Source of the DNA: Chionoecetes opilio | Taxonomy: Eukaryota; Arthropoda; Malacostraca; Decapoda; Majidae | DNA: 64,000 nucleotides | Direction of reading: 5' to 3' | Assembly (NCBI GenBank): GCA_016584305.1 | Contig: JACEEZ010011110.1 | Location: 18,622 to 82,621 of the forward strand | In this document: in pieces, positions 44,331 through 55,559 of the stretch | Position numbering within the stretch: position 1 is the first letter of the stretch | How the letters are laid out: each line of letters starts with the position of its first letter | The notes under the pieces: generated by a model | Databases searched by the model: none | Told to the model about the DNA's origin: nothing | The model's input: only the letters and a program-made list of their open reading frames with translations | Program-made: the position numbers and the translations under genes

Positions 44331-44734
44331 TCTGTTTTCTGGCCATCAGTAGATGTGAGCATATGGTCTCGGCGTCTATGCCTGTTCGGCATAGACGCGA
44401 ACAGAACAAAAGTATGAAAATGGCGCGGCGTCGATGAAAAAATTGATGTTTTGGGGGTACCATCAAATATGGGTCCCAAATGGACAATGCATTCAAGTTT
44501 ATCCACTGTTACCAGTTGATTTCCACTTCAGGGGATCCCAATGGTCCAAAAAACCCTAGGTCGGAGGGTTGTGAGGAGGGTGCAGGTGGTCCCTACTTGG
44601 CCCATGGCCTATTGGTGTTTGTAGTCTTATATATTAGACAATAATGTGAGTGCAAACTCCAATCGTGTTGCTGCTGTCGTTGGTCACTGGTTAAAAGTGC
44701 TTCTGGGTAGACCACCTACCACCACCGTAGCCTG

Positions 44735-45285
44735 CTCAGCCCACCCCCACGCCTGTCTCACCTCAGCCCCATGCCTGCCTCACCCGAGCTCCACGCCTGC
44801 CTCACCCCAGCCCCACGCCTGTCTCACCCCAACTCCCTGCCTGTCTCACCCCAGCCCACGCCTGTCTCACCCCAACCCCACGCCTGCCTCACTCCAACCC
44901 CACGCCTGCCTCACCCCAGCCCCACGCCTGTCTCACCCCAGCCCCATGCCTGTCTCACACCAACCCCACACCTGTCTCACTTCAACCCCACGCCTGCCTC
45001 ACCCCAGCCCCACGCCTGTCTCACCCCAGTCCCACGCCTGTCTCACACCCAGCCCCACGCCTAACTCACCCCAGCCCCACGCCTGCCTCACCCCATCCCC
45101 ACGGCTGTCTCACCCCAACTCCACGCCTGTCTCATCCCAACCCCACGCCTGTCTCACCCCAACCCCACGCCTGTCTCACCCCAGCCCCAGGCCTGTCTCA
45201 CTCCAGCCCCACGCCTAACTCACCCCAGCCCCACGCCTGTCTCACTCCAGCCCCACGCCTGCCTCACTCCAGCCCCACGCCTGTC
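44735..45285 (+). repeat. 21-bp minisatellite, ~26 copies
   Basis: Unit CAGCCCCACGCCTGTCTCACC with A/G and T/C variants. Because 21 is a multiple of 3, all frames stay open and give 7-residue repeats (HACLTPA, PRLSHPS). No flanking gene structure, so not called as coding. Confidence 0.93.
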
Positions 45286-45424
45286 CGCATGTACACACAC
45301 ACACGCACGCACACACCGCACGTACGCATGAACGCATGCACGCACGCACACACAACATGCACACACCACACACATACCCACCTGTGACACACACATAAAC
45401 ACACACTCACACACACGCACACAC

Positions 45425-45486
<62 letters not shown>

Positions 45487-45632
45487 CACACACACACACC
45501 ACACCACACACCACACTACACACACCACACACACACAACACATACATGCACACCATGAACACACATGAACACTCACACACATATATGCATGCAGTCACAC
45601 ACAAACACACACACACACAACACTTACACACA
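45286..45632. repeat. CA microsatellite
   Basis: AC and ACGC repeats following the minisatellite and ending at the LINE 3' end. Confidence 0.95.
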
Positions 45633-47400
45633 TAAGAGCATAAGAAAATAAGGAAGCTACAAGAGGCCGCGAGGCCTACACGTGGTAGTTCCTGTCACCT
45701 AACACTACCTACATCCACCTTCATCCCCATCCATGAACCTATCCAGCCCTCTTTAAAGCTCCCTTATGACTCCGCACTAACTACTGTCTACTGAGACCAT
45801 TCCATTCATTCACCACCCTATTTGTGAACCAGTTTTTCCCTATTTCCTTTCTAATCTACGCTTTTCCAGCTTGAATCGTTACTTCTTGTTCTACCCTGGT
45901 TAAAAGCCGTAAGAACTTTTCCTACCTCTCCTTTATAAATCCCTTTATCCACTTAAAAACTTCTATCAGATCGCCCCTTACTCTGCGTCTCTCGAGTGAG
46001 TGTAATTTTAATAACTTCAATCTCTTCTCATAACTAAAGTTACGCATCCCTTGTATCATTTTGGTCATCCTTCTCTGCACTGTTTCTAACAAGGCTATAT
46101 CCATCCGTAATATGGAGATAAAAACTGAACCGCATAGTCTAGGTGAGGCCTGACTAGAGCCAGATAAAGCTTTAGAATAACTTCCCCACTTCTACTTTTA
46201 ACACTTCTGGTAATAAATCCTAATACTCTATTAGCTCTATTTCTGGCCTCAATACATTGTTTCCTAGGTCGGAGGTATGGGCTCACCCTCACTCCAAGAT
46301 CTTTTCACCTTCTGATCTTTTCAGCGATACATTGCTTATGGTGTATCTATTACCAGGGTTTTTTTCTACCAACATTCATAACGCTGCACTTACCAATATT
46401 AATTCCATCTGCCATCTGACTGCCCACTCGTTAAGTTTATCTAGTCTCCTGCAATAAGTTTACATCCGACTGTGATCCAATAATCCTACCTACCTTAGTA
46501 TCATCAGCAAACTTGCTGATATCACTGCTAATCCCACTATCCAAGTCGTTGATATAAATCGAAAATAGTAATGGACCCAAAACAGACCCTTGTGGAACTC
46601 CACTTGTCACCAGTCCCCATTCAGATTTAGAACCATTAATTGTAATCCTTTGTTGCCTATTACTTAGCCAAGCTCTGATCCAATGAAGAACCTTCCCATC
46701 TATTCCATGAGCCTTAACCTTATTTAAGAGTCGCTCGTGTGGTACTTTGTCAAATGCCTTACTAAAGTCCAGATATATTATATCATAATCCTTATCATTA
46801 TCTGCCGTCTCATAAACATTCCTATAAAAACTCAATAAATTGGTGAGACATGAACTACCCTTGGTGAATCCATGTTGTGATCATTGATCAAACTATGTTA
46901 TCTAAGTGCTCTCTATGTTTTTTGCAATAATATATTCAATAATTTACCCACCACTGACGTTAGACTACGGGTCGATAATTGACTTTAGTCCTCTGTCGCT
47001 GCTTAAATATGGGAACAAACATTTCCTTTCTTCCACAATAATGGCACATCGCCTATCTCAACCGATTTCCTAAAAATGTGCACTAACGACTCACTAACAA
47101 CCTCCTGCATTCCTTTAATACCCTGGGATACACTTCATCTGGTCCTGGCGATTTAAAATTTTCATTTTATTTATACCCTCTTCCACCATTTCCCTAGTTA
47201 TCACAATATCTTTGAGTTTCTCCTCATCGCTTCCTTTGAACATCGTTCACTATCAGGTATCGTCTGTGTATCCTCCTCCGTATAAACACTTAGGAAATAA
47301 TCATTTAGACTTTTACACATATCCTCATCCGTATTTAAGACCTCACCCTGTCCTGACCTTAACGGCCCAACTAATTCCCGCAACGCACACAAAACGGCAA
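45633..47400 (-). pseudogene. CR1-like LINE reverse transcriptase, 5'-truncated
   Basis: Minus strand: LNDYFLSVYTEED (~47315-47275); degraded segment 47200-46850; then an open 132-codon RT block (46835-46437) with [20 protein letters not shown] (motif A), [20 protein letters not shown] (motif B) and [10 protein letters not shown] (catalytic FADD, ~46515). Next ARNRANRVLGFITRSVKSRS and LVRPHLDYAVQFLSPYY (46250-46120), and METVQRRMTKMIQGMRNFSY / SLERRRVRGDLIEVFKWIKG (46104-45922). The 3' UTR end with AGGAACTACCACGTG and ...CTTATGCTCTTATG lies at 45633-45700. 5' truncated at a CA-associated repeat. Frameshifts at ~46440, ~46290 and ~46105. Confidence 0.88.
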
Positions 47401-47632
47401 GTCCATGAGTCTACGGAAGTAGTGACATGCGGCAAGATGGTACCACAGAGTGTATTCCTGTAATCTAATATTTGAAAAGGGTTTTTAGCCCAAAATCCCC
47501 CTTCAAAATGATTCAATCGACATTGGACCAAGCCGCTTACCACCTAAGATTTATTTGCGATTTTATGAGCCTACTCTCATTAAAATTGAATTTACAGTTG
47601 CGGTTACCCAAAACAGACTTTTTCACTGACAA
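47385..47632 (+). repeat. ~250-bp dispersed repeat, copy 1
   Basis: Begins after CGCACACAAAACGGCAAGTC with TCCATGAGTCTACGGA, includes GACCAAGCCGCTTACCACCT and ends at CCCAAAACAGAC. Copy 2 is at 47945-48232 in the same orientation. Looks like a SINE-type or MITE-type unit bounded by a CA array on one side and CAGA on the other. Confidence 0.75.
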
Positions 47633-47789
47633 ATTCGGGCGGTACTGTCCCCCTTGAGCAAGGGGATGGGGGTGTGTGGTGTGTGAGGTCCCAGCAAAGC
47701 CCAAAGCTCGGTAATAATGAGCTTCAAGCTCGCACTGAGAGGGTGAAAAACTGGCGATCGCGAGCCTACTCGCGTGGACAAGACCATGG

Positions 47790-47828
47790 GTGAATAACAC
47801 ACGCACACACACGCACACACACACACAT

Positions 47829-47863
<35 letters not shown>

Positions 47864-47891
47864 CACACATGCACACACACACACACACATA

Positions 47892-47968
<77 letters not shown>
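47790..47968. repeat. CA / GCAC microsatellite
   Basis: ACGC/GCAC then AC repeats; directly precedes repeat copy 2. The 47770-47790 patch (CGCGTGGACAAGACCATGG) is the inverse of 28708-28727. Confidence 0.95.
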
Positions 47969-48191
47969 ACAAACGGTAGGTCCATGAGTCTACGGAGGTA
48001 GTGAAATGCGGCAAAGCGTTATCGCAGAGTTTCTTCTTGTAATCATATACGCTTAAAAGTGTTTTTAGCCCAAAACCCCCCTTCAAAATTATTCAATTGA
48101 CATGGGACCAAGCCGCTTACCACCTACGATTATTTGCGATTTTTTTAGCCTACTGTCATCAAAATTAAATATACAGTTTCGGCTACCCAAA

Positions 48192-48226
<35 letters not shown>

Positions 48227-48232
48227 GCTACT
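47945..48232 (+). repeat. ~250-bp dispersed repeat, copy 2, ending in (CAGA)n
   Basis: GGTCCATGAGTCTACGGAGG through GACCAAGCCGCTTACCACCT to CCCAAAACAGACAGACAGAC, with a (CAGA)n tail at 48193-48230. About 85-90% like copy 1 by eye. Confidence 0.78.
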
Positions 48233-48239
48233 CCTATAG

Positions 48240-50560
48240 TATATTAGATTTTACAATATCTTATGGTTATCTAAGGTATTAAACGCCTCAACCGTGTTAC
48301 ATTTAACTACTTGTGCTGGAAGAGAGTTCCGAATATTAACAACTCTATAAAAGAAAAAGTACCTCGCTTCGTTTGACCTAAATCGCTTACCAATGATCTT
48401 GTATCCATTACTACGGGTATTGCTTGTCCAATCAATATTCAAAATATTCGTTTATGTCAAAAATATTAATTTTAAGCCATGGAACATTTTAAACAATTCT
48501 ATAAGTCTCCTCGCAACCTACGTTTTGACAAACTGAACAAATGAAGTTCCTTCAATCGCTGTTCGTATGGCTTGTTTCTCAAGCGTGGAATAATTTTAGT
48601 AATTTTCTCTGTACTCTCTCCAGCTTGACTGTATCTTTCTTATAGTGGGGTGACCACAACTGAACTCAATATTCAAGATTAGGACGCACGATCGCATTGA
48701 AAAGGGAAAAAATGACCTTTCAGGACTGTTACCCTTTTTATTCTTATTCTTTAATGGTAACGGGATCAAACCCATGTAAGATACAGGTCAATGACCTGTA
48801 GGAGTGATTGCCTGTGATGCCCTCTTGATAGGCAGGTAACTTGCTTTGCTGCCCAGAGGTATACATCAATGAAGTGGTATAAGGTGGTATGGCTAATCGT
48901 GGTCGAGCGGTTTTTAAGTAATTTATAAGTATTTAAAGTGCCAAAGGATTCGAGTAAGACAATAAATATACTAAAATATATATAATATATGTACACTATG
49001 AAGTTTTTACAATAATAATGTCACGGGGCTCAATAATAATGTTTGGGGGCCATTGAAACTAATGTATAATAGACAGAGCCAGAACAATTAATATCGTGAC
49101 AAGGTGCTCTCACACCTTCAGGTGTGTGACACACAGACTCTCAGAGGAGTCTTGATATCGGAGCGCTAGGTATCGCGTCTTCTGTTGTTCTCCCCTCTTT
49201 CCGGCCAGTTGCAGCATATATGGAGTTTTGGCCGGAACCTCACAGCTTCCAGCATCCATGTCTCCCAGGCCTGTGGTGCGCGGTCAGCGTCAGCATCCTT
49301 GGTCCTGCGCTGATATGATACACACACAACTTGTGTGTACATTCTGGAGCAAGGGGCGAGGTGTTACGTGTTGCCTCAAGACACCAGGCTGGCTATCCAC
49401 GTCATCATCATATGGGATGGCGTGGCTACTTGGTCAGCATAATGTCATCAAAAAGTGGCAGTGCCTAAGACATCCTGCTATAGTATAGATACTAAGATTA
49501 TACACATACATATAATATCTAACCAGTGCCGTAATAAGACTTACATTCGAAAGTTCTTCCTATGAAACCAGTTAATTTATTAGCTCTCTTAACTTCTGAA
49601 CAATGTTTACTAGGCTTGAGATTGTTGCTATAATAATCCCCAAGTCTTTTCCTTCGGTAACATTGGGAAGTTTACGTCCGTCCATTGAGTAGGTAGTTAA
49701 TTTGATCGTATTACTTCCTATATGAAAAAACTTCACACTTATCGGTATTTAATTTCATCTGCCACTTATTTGTCCAACTAACTGAGTGATTAATGTTAAA
49801 TTGCAATGCATCTTATCGACAGTTATGATTACTTTATTCGTTATTTTAATATCGTCCGCAAACATTGATATCTTACAGGTTGAGGCATTCGTCAATATCG
49901 TTTACATAGATAAGAAAAAGTACAGGAACTAGCACAGATCCCTGCGGTACACCACTTAAAACATCTCGCCAGCTAGATGCTTTTCCATTAATTACAACGC
50001 GCTGCTTTCTCTCAGAATGCCAGTCTTCAAGCCAATTTTAGATATTTCCAGTTATGCCGTGCGACTTTAATATTTTTAAGTAAACGCTTATGGCGGAGGA
50101 TTTCGTCAAATGCTTTTTGAAAGTCAGGATTAATCACATCTACTGCTTTCGTTTTGTTGAACGTGCTGTAAAACGTCATTAACAAAGTCTAGCAAATTTG
50201 TGAGGCAAAAGAACGTTTATTACGAAAGCCGTGCTGGGAGTTTTTGATCCGATTATTTTCTAAGAAATTTACCACCTTTGTTTCGTATTACTGTTTCCAT
50301 TAATTTATAAAATACGGATGTGAGGCTGATGGGTCTGTAGTTGCTCGGTTGTGTCAAATCACCTTTTTTATTTATTGGAGTAACATATCCATGTAGGACT
50401 CCCTGGCCCACTTCAATGAACCCTATCTAAAAGATACGAGTTTATATTTTTAACACATAATACATTTTTTTGATATCTGATTAATGCATCCTCAAAATAG
50501 CTTCTAACGATAAGCGGAATAACCTCATCTACAGCCTCATCACCAGGCCTTGGAACTCCA
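48240..50560 (-). pseudogene. CR1-like LINE reverse transcriptase, degraded and interrupted
   Basis: The C-terminal end is at 48442-48251: NTRSNGYKIIGKRFRSNEAR, then NSLPAQVVKCNTVEAF. Upstream (minus strand) are [17 protein letters not shown] residues and FNAIVRPNLEY (48700-48660). The reading then resumes at ~49570 with KRANKLTGFIGRTFECKS and goes on to LPNVTEGKDLGI, WTNKWQMKLNTDKCEVF and VPQGSV-type residues (50000-49670), and RT remnants to ~50560. Many stops. It is a different copy from 45633-47400, nearer in sequence to the plus-strand LINE at 59490. Confidence 0.78.
48715..49530. other. ~0.8-kb insertion within the CR1-like LINE
   Basis: The LINE reading is broken between FNAIVRP (48700) and GFIGRTFECKS (49540), which are near neighbours in intact elements. 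The inserted DNA is not recognised. It contains an 86-codon plus-strand frame (49228-49488) without known domain. Insert ends could not be fixed. Confidence 0.5.
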
Positions 50561-51180
50561 CAACAAAATATATAACAATCCGCGAGCGTCACCGGGCGGC
50601 ATTTGGAAACATTCGTGACGTAGGTGCAAACAACTATACTGTGAAATGCTTATCTTGACCCTTTAAAACAATTCTTCCGAGATTTCTGAGTGATATCCTC
50701 TATGAATTGTACGTCTGACTAACGTCATTGCCTATTTGCCTATTTAAATGGTTATGTGCGTTAAATGAGCACTTGAATTTTTTTTATATGCTATTCAAAC
50801 CTTGCAATGCACTTTCCAGCCGTTTTCTTTTGTTAAGTCTTGTCTTTATCTCCTTATTAGGCTTGCATTGTCAATAACGTGTAGGCTTGAAATCACCAAC
50901 TTAATAAACCTATACGAACTATATATATATATACTCACATGTGCAATCGTCACCCAAGTTACAATGCATATTATATATCATATTTCACCATTAATCAATT
51001 TTATAACATATTCCAGCGGACACAGCTGCCAGTAAGTACGTTTCTATGGTGCAATGATGAGTAGCCCGCACTCGAAGTTTAGTCATTTAATGTTGAAGGG
51101 TCTGCAAACTAATCCTGTCGGTGAGGTGTGGCGTGATAAGACCAGCGGGAGTGCCAACCCGCTTGGCAGAGCTGACTGAG
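50561..51180. other. Unassigned
   Basis: AT-rich, with a short TA run at 50921-50932. No gene or terminal repeat recognised. Confidence 0.4.
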
Positions 51181-51600
51181 GCTGGTACCAAGAGTCAAGG
51201 CGGTAGAGGGATGAACGACGAACGGCAGGAAAGGTACCATAAAGGCCGGTTCCCACTATCCCGCTTGTACGGCCGCCGTACAACAACAAAGACGTCACAA
51301 TGACGTCACAACAAAGTACCGCACCGCCGTACCGCTGTACGGCTGCCGTACAAAGTTAAATTCAAGTCATCTCTCCACGCTCGGCGGTGTCCGCTCGAGC
51401 GGAGTTGCCAACTGTGCCCATTTACCACAAATACCACTCAAGCGGTGATAATGGTGACGTCATTGTTCTTGTACGGCGGCCGTAGAAGCGGGATAGTGGG
51501 AACCGGCCTTAAGAGGGATACTGTTTTGAACGAAGAGCAACAACGGCGGACGGCGGTCAGGGTCGAAGACACGGGTATTCCCGTGTCTTCCCGCAACCTA
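51181..51600. repeat. Relative of the 33077-33360 foldback repeat, split by a MITE
   Basis: GGCTGGTACCAAGAGTCAAG and GGAAAGGTACCATAA match the left arm of 33077-33360, the MITE 51243-51509 intervenes, then GAGGGATACTGTTTTGAACG, AAGAGCAACAACGGCGG and GAAGACACGGG / CCCGTGTCTTC continue the match to the centre. The second arm is absent or lost after ~51600. Confidence 0.72.
51243..51509. mobile_element. 267-bp Harbinger-type MITE with TAA target duplication
   Basis: Ends AGGCCGGTTCCCACTATCCC and GGGATAGTGGGAACCGGCCT are inverted repeats extending ~30 bp with one mismatch. TAA flanks both sides (51240-51242, 51510-51512). Interior has several TACGGC/GCCGTAC motifs and two TGACGTCA sites. GGCC-type ends and the TWA duplication fit PIF/Harbinger. 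A fragment of the same family lies at 41500-41578. Confidence 0.88.
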
Positions 51601-51949
51601 CGATGAATTTTTGTTACCTTCCTAATCAGGAGGGATTAATATATATTTTAACAAGATATTTTCCAATGATTATTTAAGTATAAGTATTACATAATAGGTA
51701 TTACATATGCGGCAATAAATGATTTGAGTGACAATAATACAGGAGGTTCGGGATAAGGGGGTGGGTCTTGGTTAAGTCTGCCGCCATTCTCAAGGTCGCT
51801 GCCAGAACCCGCCAGGAAGTTTCTCTTACCGCACATGTTTACATGTGTCGTAAGAGAAACTTACGTATACACGCTCTACTTTAATTAACTTCATAAAATA
51901 TATATTCATAAGTATGCATTTCTTTGGTAATTCTATAAAACCATCTACC
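51601..51949. other. Unassigned, with a 46-bp hairpin
   Basis: No gene. AAGTTTCTCTTAC / GTAAGAGAAACTT arms with CACATGTTTACATGTG in the loop form a near-perfect hairpin at 51817-51862. Confidence 0.5.
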
Positions 51950-53800
51950 ATACTATGGAAGAGACAAGGAGAGGTATGTCAGGAGTCTCGCTGAGGATGT
52001 CGAGGGTCATTTGAACGCTAATGACCTCCGACCCGCCTACCGAGCCCTGAAGAAGCTCCGTTCCAAGTCTCCTTCTCGGGCGAGTGCTATTCGAACAGCA
52101 GATGGGCGCCTCGTGTCGGACATGGATGGGCAGATGGCTCGTTGGGGTGAGTACTTTGGGCAGTTGTTCACGGTGGACCCTCCAACTGAGCAGCTTCACA
52201 CCACTGGGTTACAGGCAGTGGATGCCGATCCTCCCATTGACAAAAAACCGCACCCTCTCTTGACGAAGTCAGAGAGGCTGTAGCAAATTGAGGGGTGGAA
52301 AGGCAGCTGGTGCTTGTAATATCAGTGCGGAGCTCCTCAAAGTGGGGGTGAGGCCATGATCCGCGGGTTGCATGCTGTTCTGACTGCCGTGTGGCAATCA
52401 GGTACCATTCCTCTGACTGGAAAAGGGGGCTGGTCGTCCCTATCTGGAAAGGGAAAGGGGACCGTCAGGACTGCAACAATTACCGCGGTATTACACTGCT
52501 CAGCGTACCAGGCAAGGTGCTTGCCCATCTATTGCTGACACGAATTCGCAGTCATCTGGTGAAAGCATCAGAGACCTCAGCAGTCTGGGTTCACGCCTGG
52601 TAAGTCAACAACGGACCGTATCCTAGCGCTTCGTGTCCTGGTGGAACGCCGACGTGAGTTTCGACAGGGGATGCTTGCAGCCTATGTTGATCTCAAGAAG
52701 GTGTTTGACTCAGTGCATCGTGAGTCACTCTGGGATCTTCTGCGACTTCGAGGGATTCCTGCAAGGACTATTGGTTTGATAACTGGTCTGTATTCTGGGA
52801 CTGAGAGTGCTGTGAAGTGTGGGGCAGGTGTATCCAGCTTCTTTCCTGTGAATACAGGAGTGAGGCAAGGGTGCGCCCTTGCCCCATCACTTTTCAACGC
52901 TTGTATGGACTGGGTATGGACAAGGTTGTAGATCAAAGTGATTGTGGAGCATCCGTCGGCAACACCAAGATCACTGATCTTGTTTTTGCCGATGATGCAG
53001 TAATCTTTGCTGAGTCGCTGGAGGTCCTGGTGATGGCTCTCGAGGCGCTGCACGAGGAGGCAAAGCCTTTGGGACTTGAGGTCTCCTGTCTCAAGACAAG
53101 GTCCAGGTGTTTGGAGACTTACTAGATGATGCAATACAGTCTGTTCATGCGTGTGGCGAGGACATTGAGATCTTGGAAAGTTTTACATACCTTGGTAGCG
53201 CAGTCCATAATGACGGCGGGTCACGTCAAGAAGTCTTACGGCGGATTGGCATAACCCACGGTGTTATGGACTCGCTCACCGGGAGTATTTGGTGTTGTCG
53301 GTACCTGTGCAGGAGGACAAAGATCCGGATCTCAAGTCGCTTGTGATCCCTGTCTTACTATGGTTGTGAGACATGGACACTAAATAGTGACTTGAAGAGA
53401 CGAATCAATGCCTTTGGTAATAAGTGTCTTCGCAGAATCATGGGGTATCGCTGGGATGATTACGTGTCAAATCAGCGATTGCACCGTGAGACTGAATCGA
53501 GGCCTATTACCTGCATAGTCCGTCAGCGTCCAACTTCGGCTATATGGGCATGTGGCACGCTACCCTGAAACCGATCCTTCCCATCGGGTTGTATCTGTAA
53601 GAGACAATCGGCGTGGAGGAGGCCAAGGGGGGCGCCCATAAGGCTCGTGGCTGGGGCAAGTTGATGTTTCTTGTCGAGAGCTGCTTGGTATGGAAAGGAG
53701 CCTGCATGGAACTCGCGCGTGGTGACCCCCGGGAATGGCGTCGTAGGGTGGGCGAGGCGACGCGCCCCCCGGCGTATACCCCCAATGATGATTGATACTA
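51950..53800 (+). pseudogene. RTE-clade LINE reverse transcriptase, 5'-truncated, frameshifted
   Basis: From 51955: YYGRDKERYVRSLAEDVEGH, RPAYRALKKLRSKSPSRASA, then DWKRGLVVPIWKGKGDRQDC, NNYRGITLLSVPGKVLAHLL (52420-52545), AAYVDLKKVFDSVHRESLWD (motif A, 52677-52736), GVSSFFPVNTGVRQGCALAP (motif B), TDLVFADDAVIFAESLE (catalytic FADD, ~52976-53026), ESFTYLGSAVHND, MGYRWDDYVSNQRLHRETES and a C-terminal WRRRVGEATRPPAYTPND. Frameshifts near 52283, 52430, 52590, 52930, 53100, 53345 and 53540. The endonuclease half is missing. Best copy of the family also seen at 16985-18420. Confidence 0.92.
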
Positions 53801-54340
53801 TGGAATCCACTCCCTGACATAACGTTCGAGGTGCATTATAATCATAAAAGTTTGCACACACTTTCGACAATATGAAATTTTTGGAGCTAAATACAGTATA
53901 GAAATGGCTGGAGGAAGCAACGAATACTAGTGACTGATGAGAACAGAATCCCAGACACGCGAACAGTGTTTATCAGACAGCAGGACAGGAACTGAACTTG
54001 TCATACAGCTCTACGCCCCCTCCCGCGTCCCGCGACTCCCGCCAGCCCGTCGCCACCACCACCCTCTGCTCCACCTCCCTCCTCCCCATTCCCCAATAGC
54101 CTTGCTGCGGTAGATGCTATATATATGAAATTGATAAGAAATTTGCACCGAGAATTGTTTTTTGGTCATTTTGTCAAAGGCAAATAAAATGTGTTTTAAC
54201 AGCTCACTTGGCTATTTAACTTAATCTACATATCTCTAGAAATGTCTGAAAAAAACGATTTCCCTTAGGATTTCCTTATATTTTGCGTTTCCTTAGAAAT
54301 TTCCTTCTCAGGCCTAAATTTCCTAAAAATAGGGAAATTT
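53801..54340. other. Unassigned
   Basis: LINE 3' flank and AT-rich DNA with a C-rich patch at 54010-54100. No gene recognised. Confidence 0.4.
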
Positions 54341-54600
54341 TCTGAAAGTGGAAACACTGGTTCACTGTAAAATCAGAGTTGCTTGATAGTTGGGGGGCCA
54401 TTTATGGCCAAATTAACTGAAAAAAAAGTATTTACATTTTTATATTAGGTATATGTATTTAAATACAATGTTTTTAAATACTCATTAAAGTATTTAATTA
54501 CTCTATTTAAATACATGAAAAACTAATGTATTTATAAGTACATTTTTTAATACACAAATGTATTTAAATACAAATGTATTCAAATACTGCCCAGTCTGGC
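54341..54600. repeat. hAT-like terminal fragments with TGTATTTAAATAC motifs
   Basis: GGAAACACTGG at ~54350 resembles a hAT end (CAGTGTTTCC inverted). 54430-54585 has about ten copies of GTATTTAAATAC-like motifs and finishes with TACTGCCCAGTCTGG, another hAT-like terminus. Partner ends not found. Confidence 0.4.
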
Positions 54601-54737
54601 TATATATCTATCTAAACTATGTCTTTCCCAGGAATCTCAGGAACTCCGTCCAAAAATAAATGTAAAAAGGAAATTTGAATCAAATTATTGTTATTTTCCT
54701 TATTTAGATGTTACATTATACATTCTAATTACTAATG

Positions 54738-55040
54738 CAAAAAAAGAAATGGCCGACGCCACAAAACTTTATTTTAGGGGGGGTCTATGCTGTATGGTAG
54801 GGGTAAGAATTGTAAAAAAAGAAATGGCCAACGCCACAGGAAACTTTATTTTAGGGGGGTCTATGCTGTACGGTAGGGGTTAAGAATTGTACAAAAAGAA
54901 ATGGCCAACGCCACAGGAAACTTTATTTAAAGGGGGTTTATGCTGTACGGTAGGGGTTAAGAATTGTAAAAAAAGAAATGGCCGACGCCACAGGAAACAT
55001 TATTTTAGGGGGGGTCGACGCTGTAGGGGTTAATAATTGT
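54738..55040 (+). repeat. 77-bp minisatellite, 4 copies
   Basis: Unit AAAAAAAGAAATGGCCGACG...GGGGTTAAGAATTGT. Units two and three are nearly identical; the fourth has a deletion in TATGCTGTACGGTAGG. Confidence 0.88.
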
Positions 55041-55076
55041 CTGAGAATGGACAAGTAAAAAAAGACCAAAAAAATC

Positions 55077-55195
55077 AAATACCGATACCAGTAATACCGG
55101 TATTTTGACACCGGTATCGGTATATCGGTATTGTAACTGATACCGGTGTGAGGACGTACCCGGGATTATTCCCGAAAACCGGTATCGCTCGCCCC
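55077..55195 (-). repeat. ACCGGTAT hAT-type end, fragment
   Basis: Closely matches 29803-29905 (AATACCGGTATTTTGACACC, TACCGGTGTGAGGACGTACC) but is truncated before the terminal CCCTATTA. Confidence 0.65.
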
Positions 55196-55520
55196 ACCTG
55201 TATTGCGTCCTCACAGTCCAAGGAAAGTGTTTTTTTTTTTAATTACATATTTACAAAATGTATGAAGTACACTAAGGTAATATCATTAGTAAAATTATAT
55301 TCCTTCATCTTAAATGTAAATTGAGATTTTTGAATACAATCCTACAGCAACATAGACACAAGATTGTGTAGCAAAATATATGATAAAATAACTAGTTCTC
55401 TGCTTGACACTTCGTAAGCAGCTAGAACAGGAAGCTACATATATAGAAACAAAACACACAGGCAACGATGGCTAAGGTGCCCTAAAATTGAACAGTCACA
55501 CAGGCTACAATGACCCGTAA
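55196..55520. other. Unassigned AT-rich spacer
   Basis: Nothing recognised between the hAT fragment and the Harbinger left end. Confidence 0.4.
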
Positions 55521-55559
55521 TTTAAGGCCGTGTCCCACAGAGTACGGCCCAGCACGATC

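Larger units (their letters stand above)
42206..44611. mobile_element. 2.4-kb DNA transposon with ~225-bp terminal inverted repeats (Academ-like)
   Basis: Left repeat 42206-~42431 starts TAGGCCATGGGCCAAGTAGG; right repeat ~44387-44611 ends with its complement. They agree through TCCATTTGGGACCCATATTT, CATCAATTTTTTCATCGACG and CATACTTTTGTTCTGTTCG at well over 90% by eye. TTG or ATTG lies at both outer edges, compatible with the 3-4-bp duplication known for Academ. Inside, the minus strand carries the C-terminal part of the family whose N-terminal part is at 4033-5420; 42440-43460 is AT-rich with one unassigned ORF. Confidence 0.75.

Noticed and set aside
44646..45218. 190-codon proline/serine/leucine-rich ORF
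   Set aside because: Explained by the 21-bp repeat, which keeps every frame open; no promoter, splice or domain evidence.
53523..53870. Minus-strand ORFs of 81-115 codons
   Set aside because: Antisense of the RTE LINE C-terminus.
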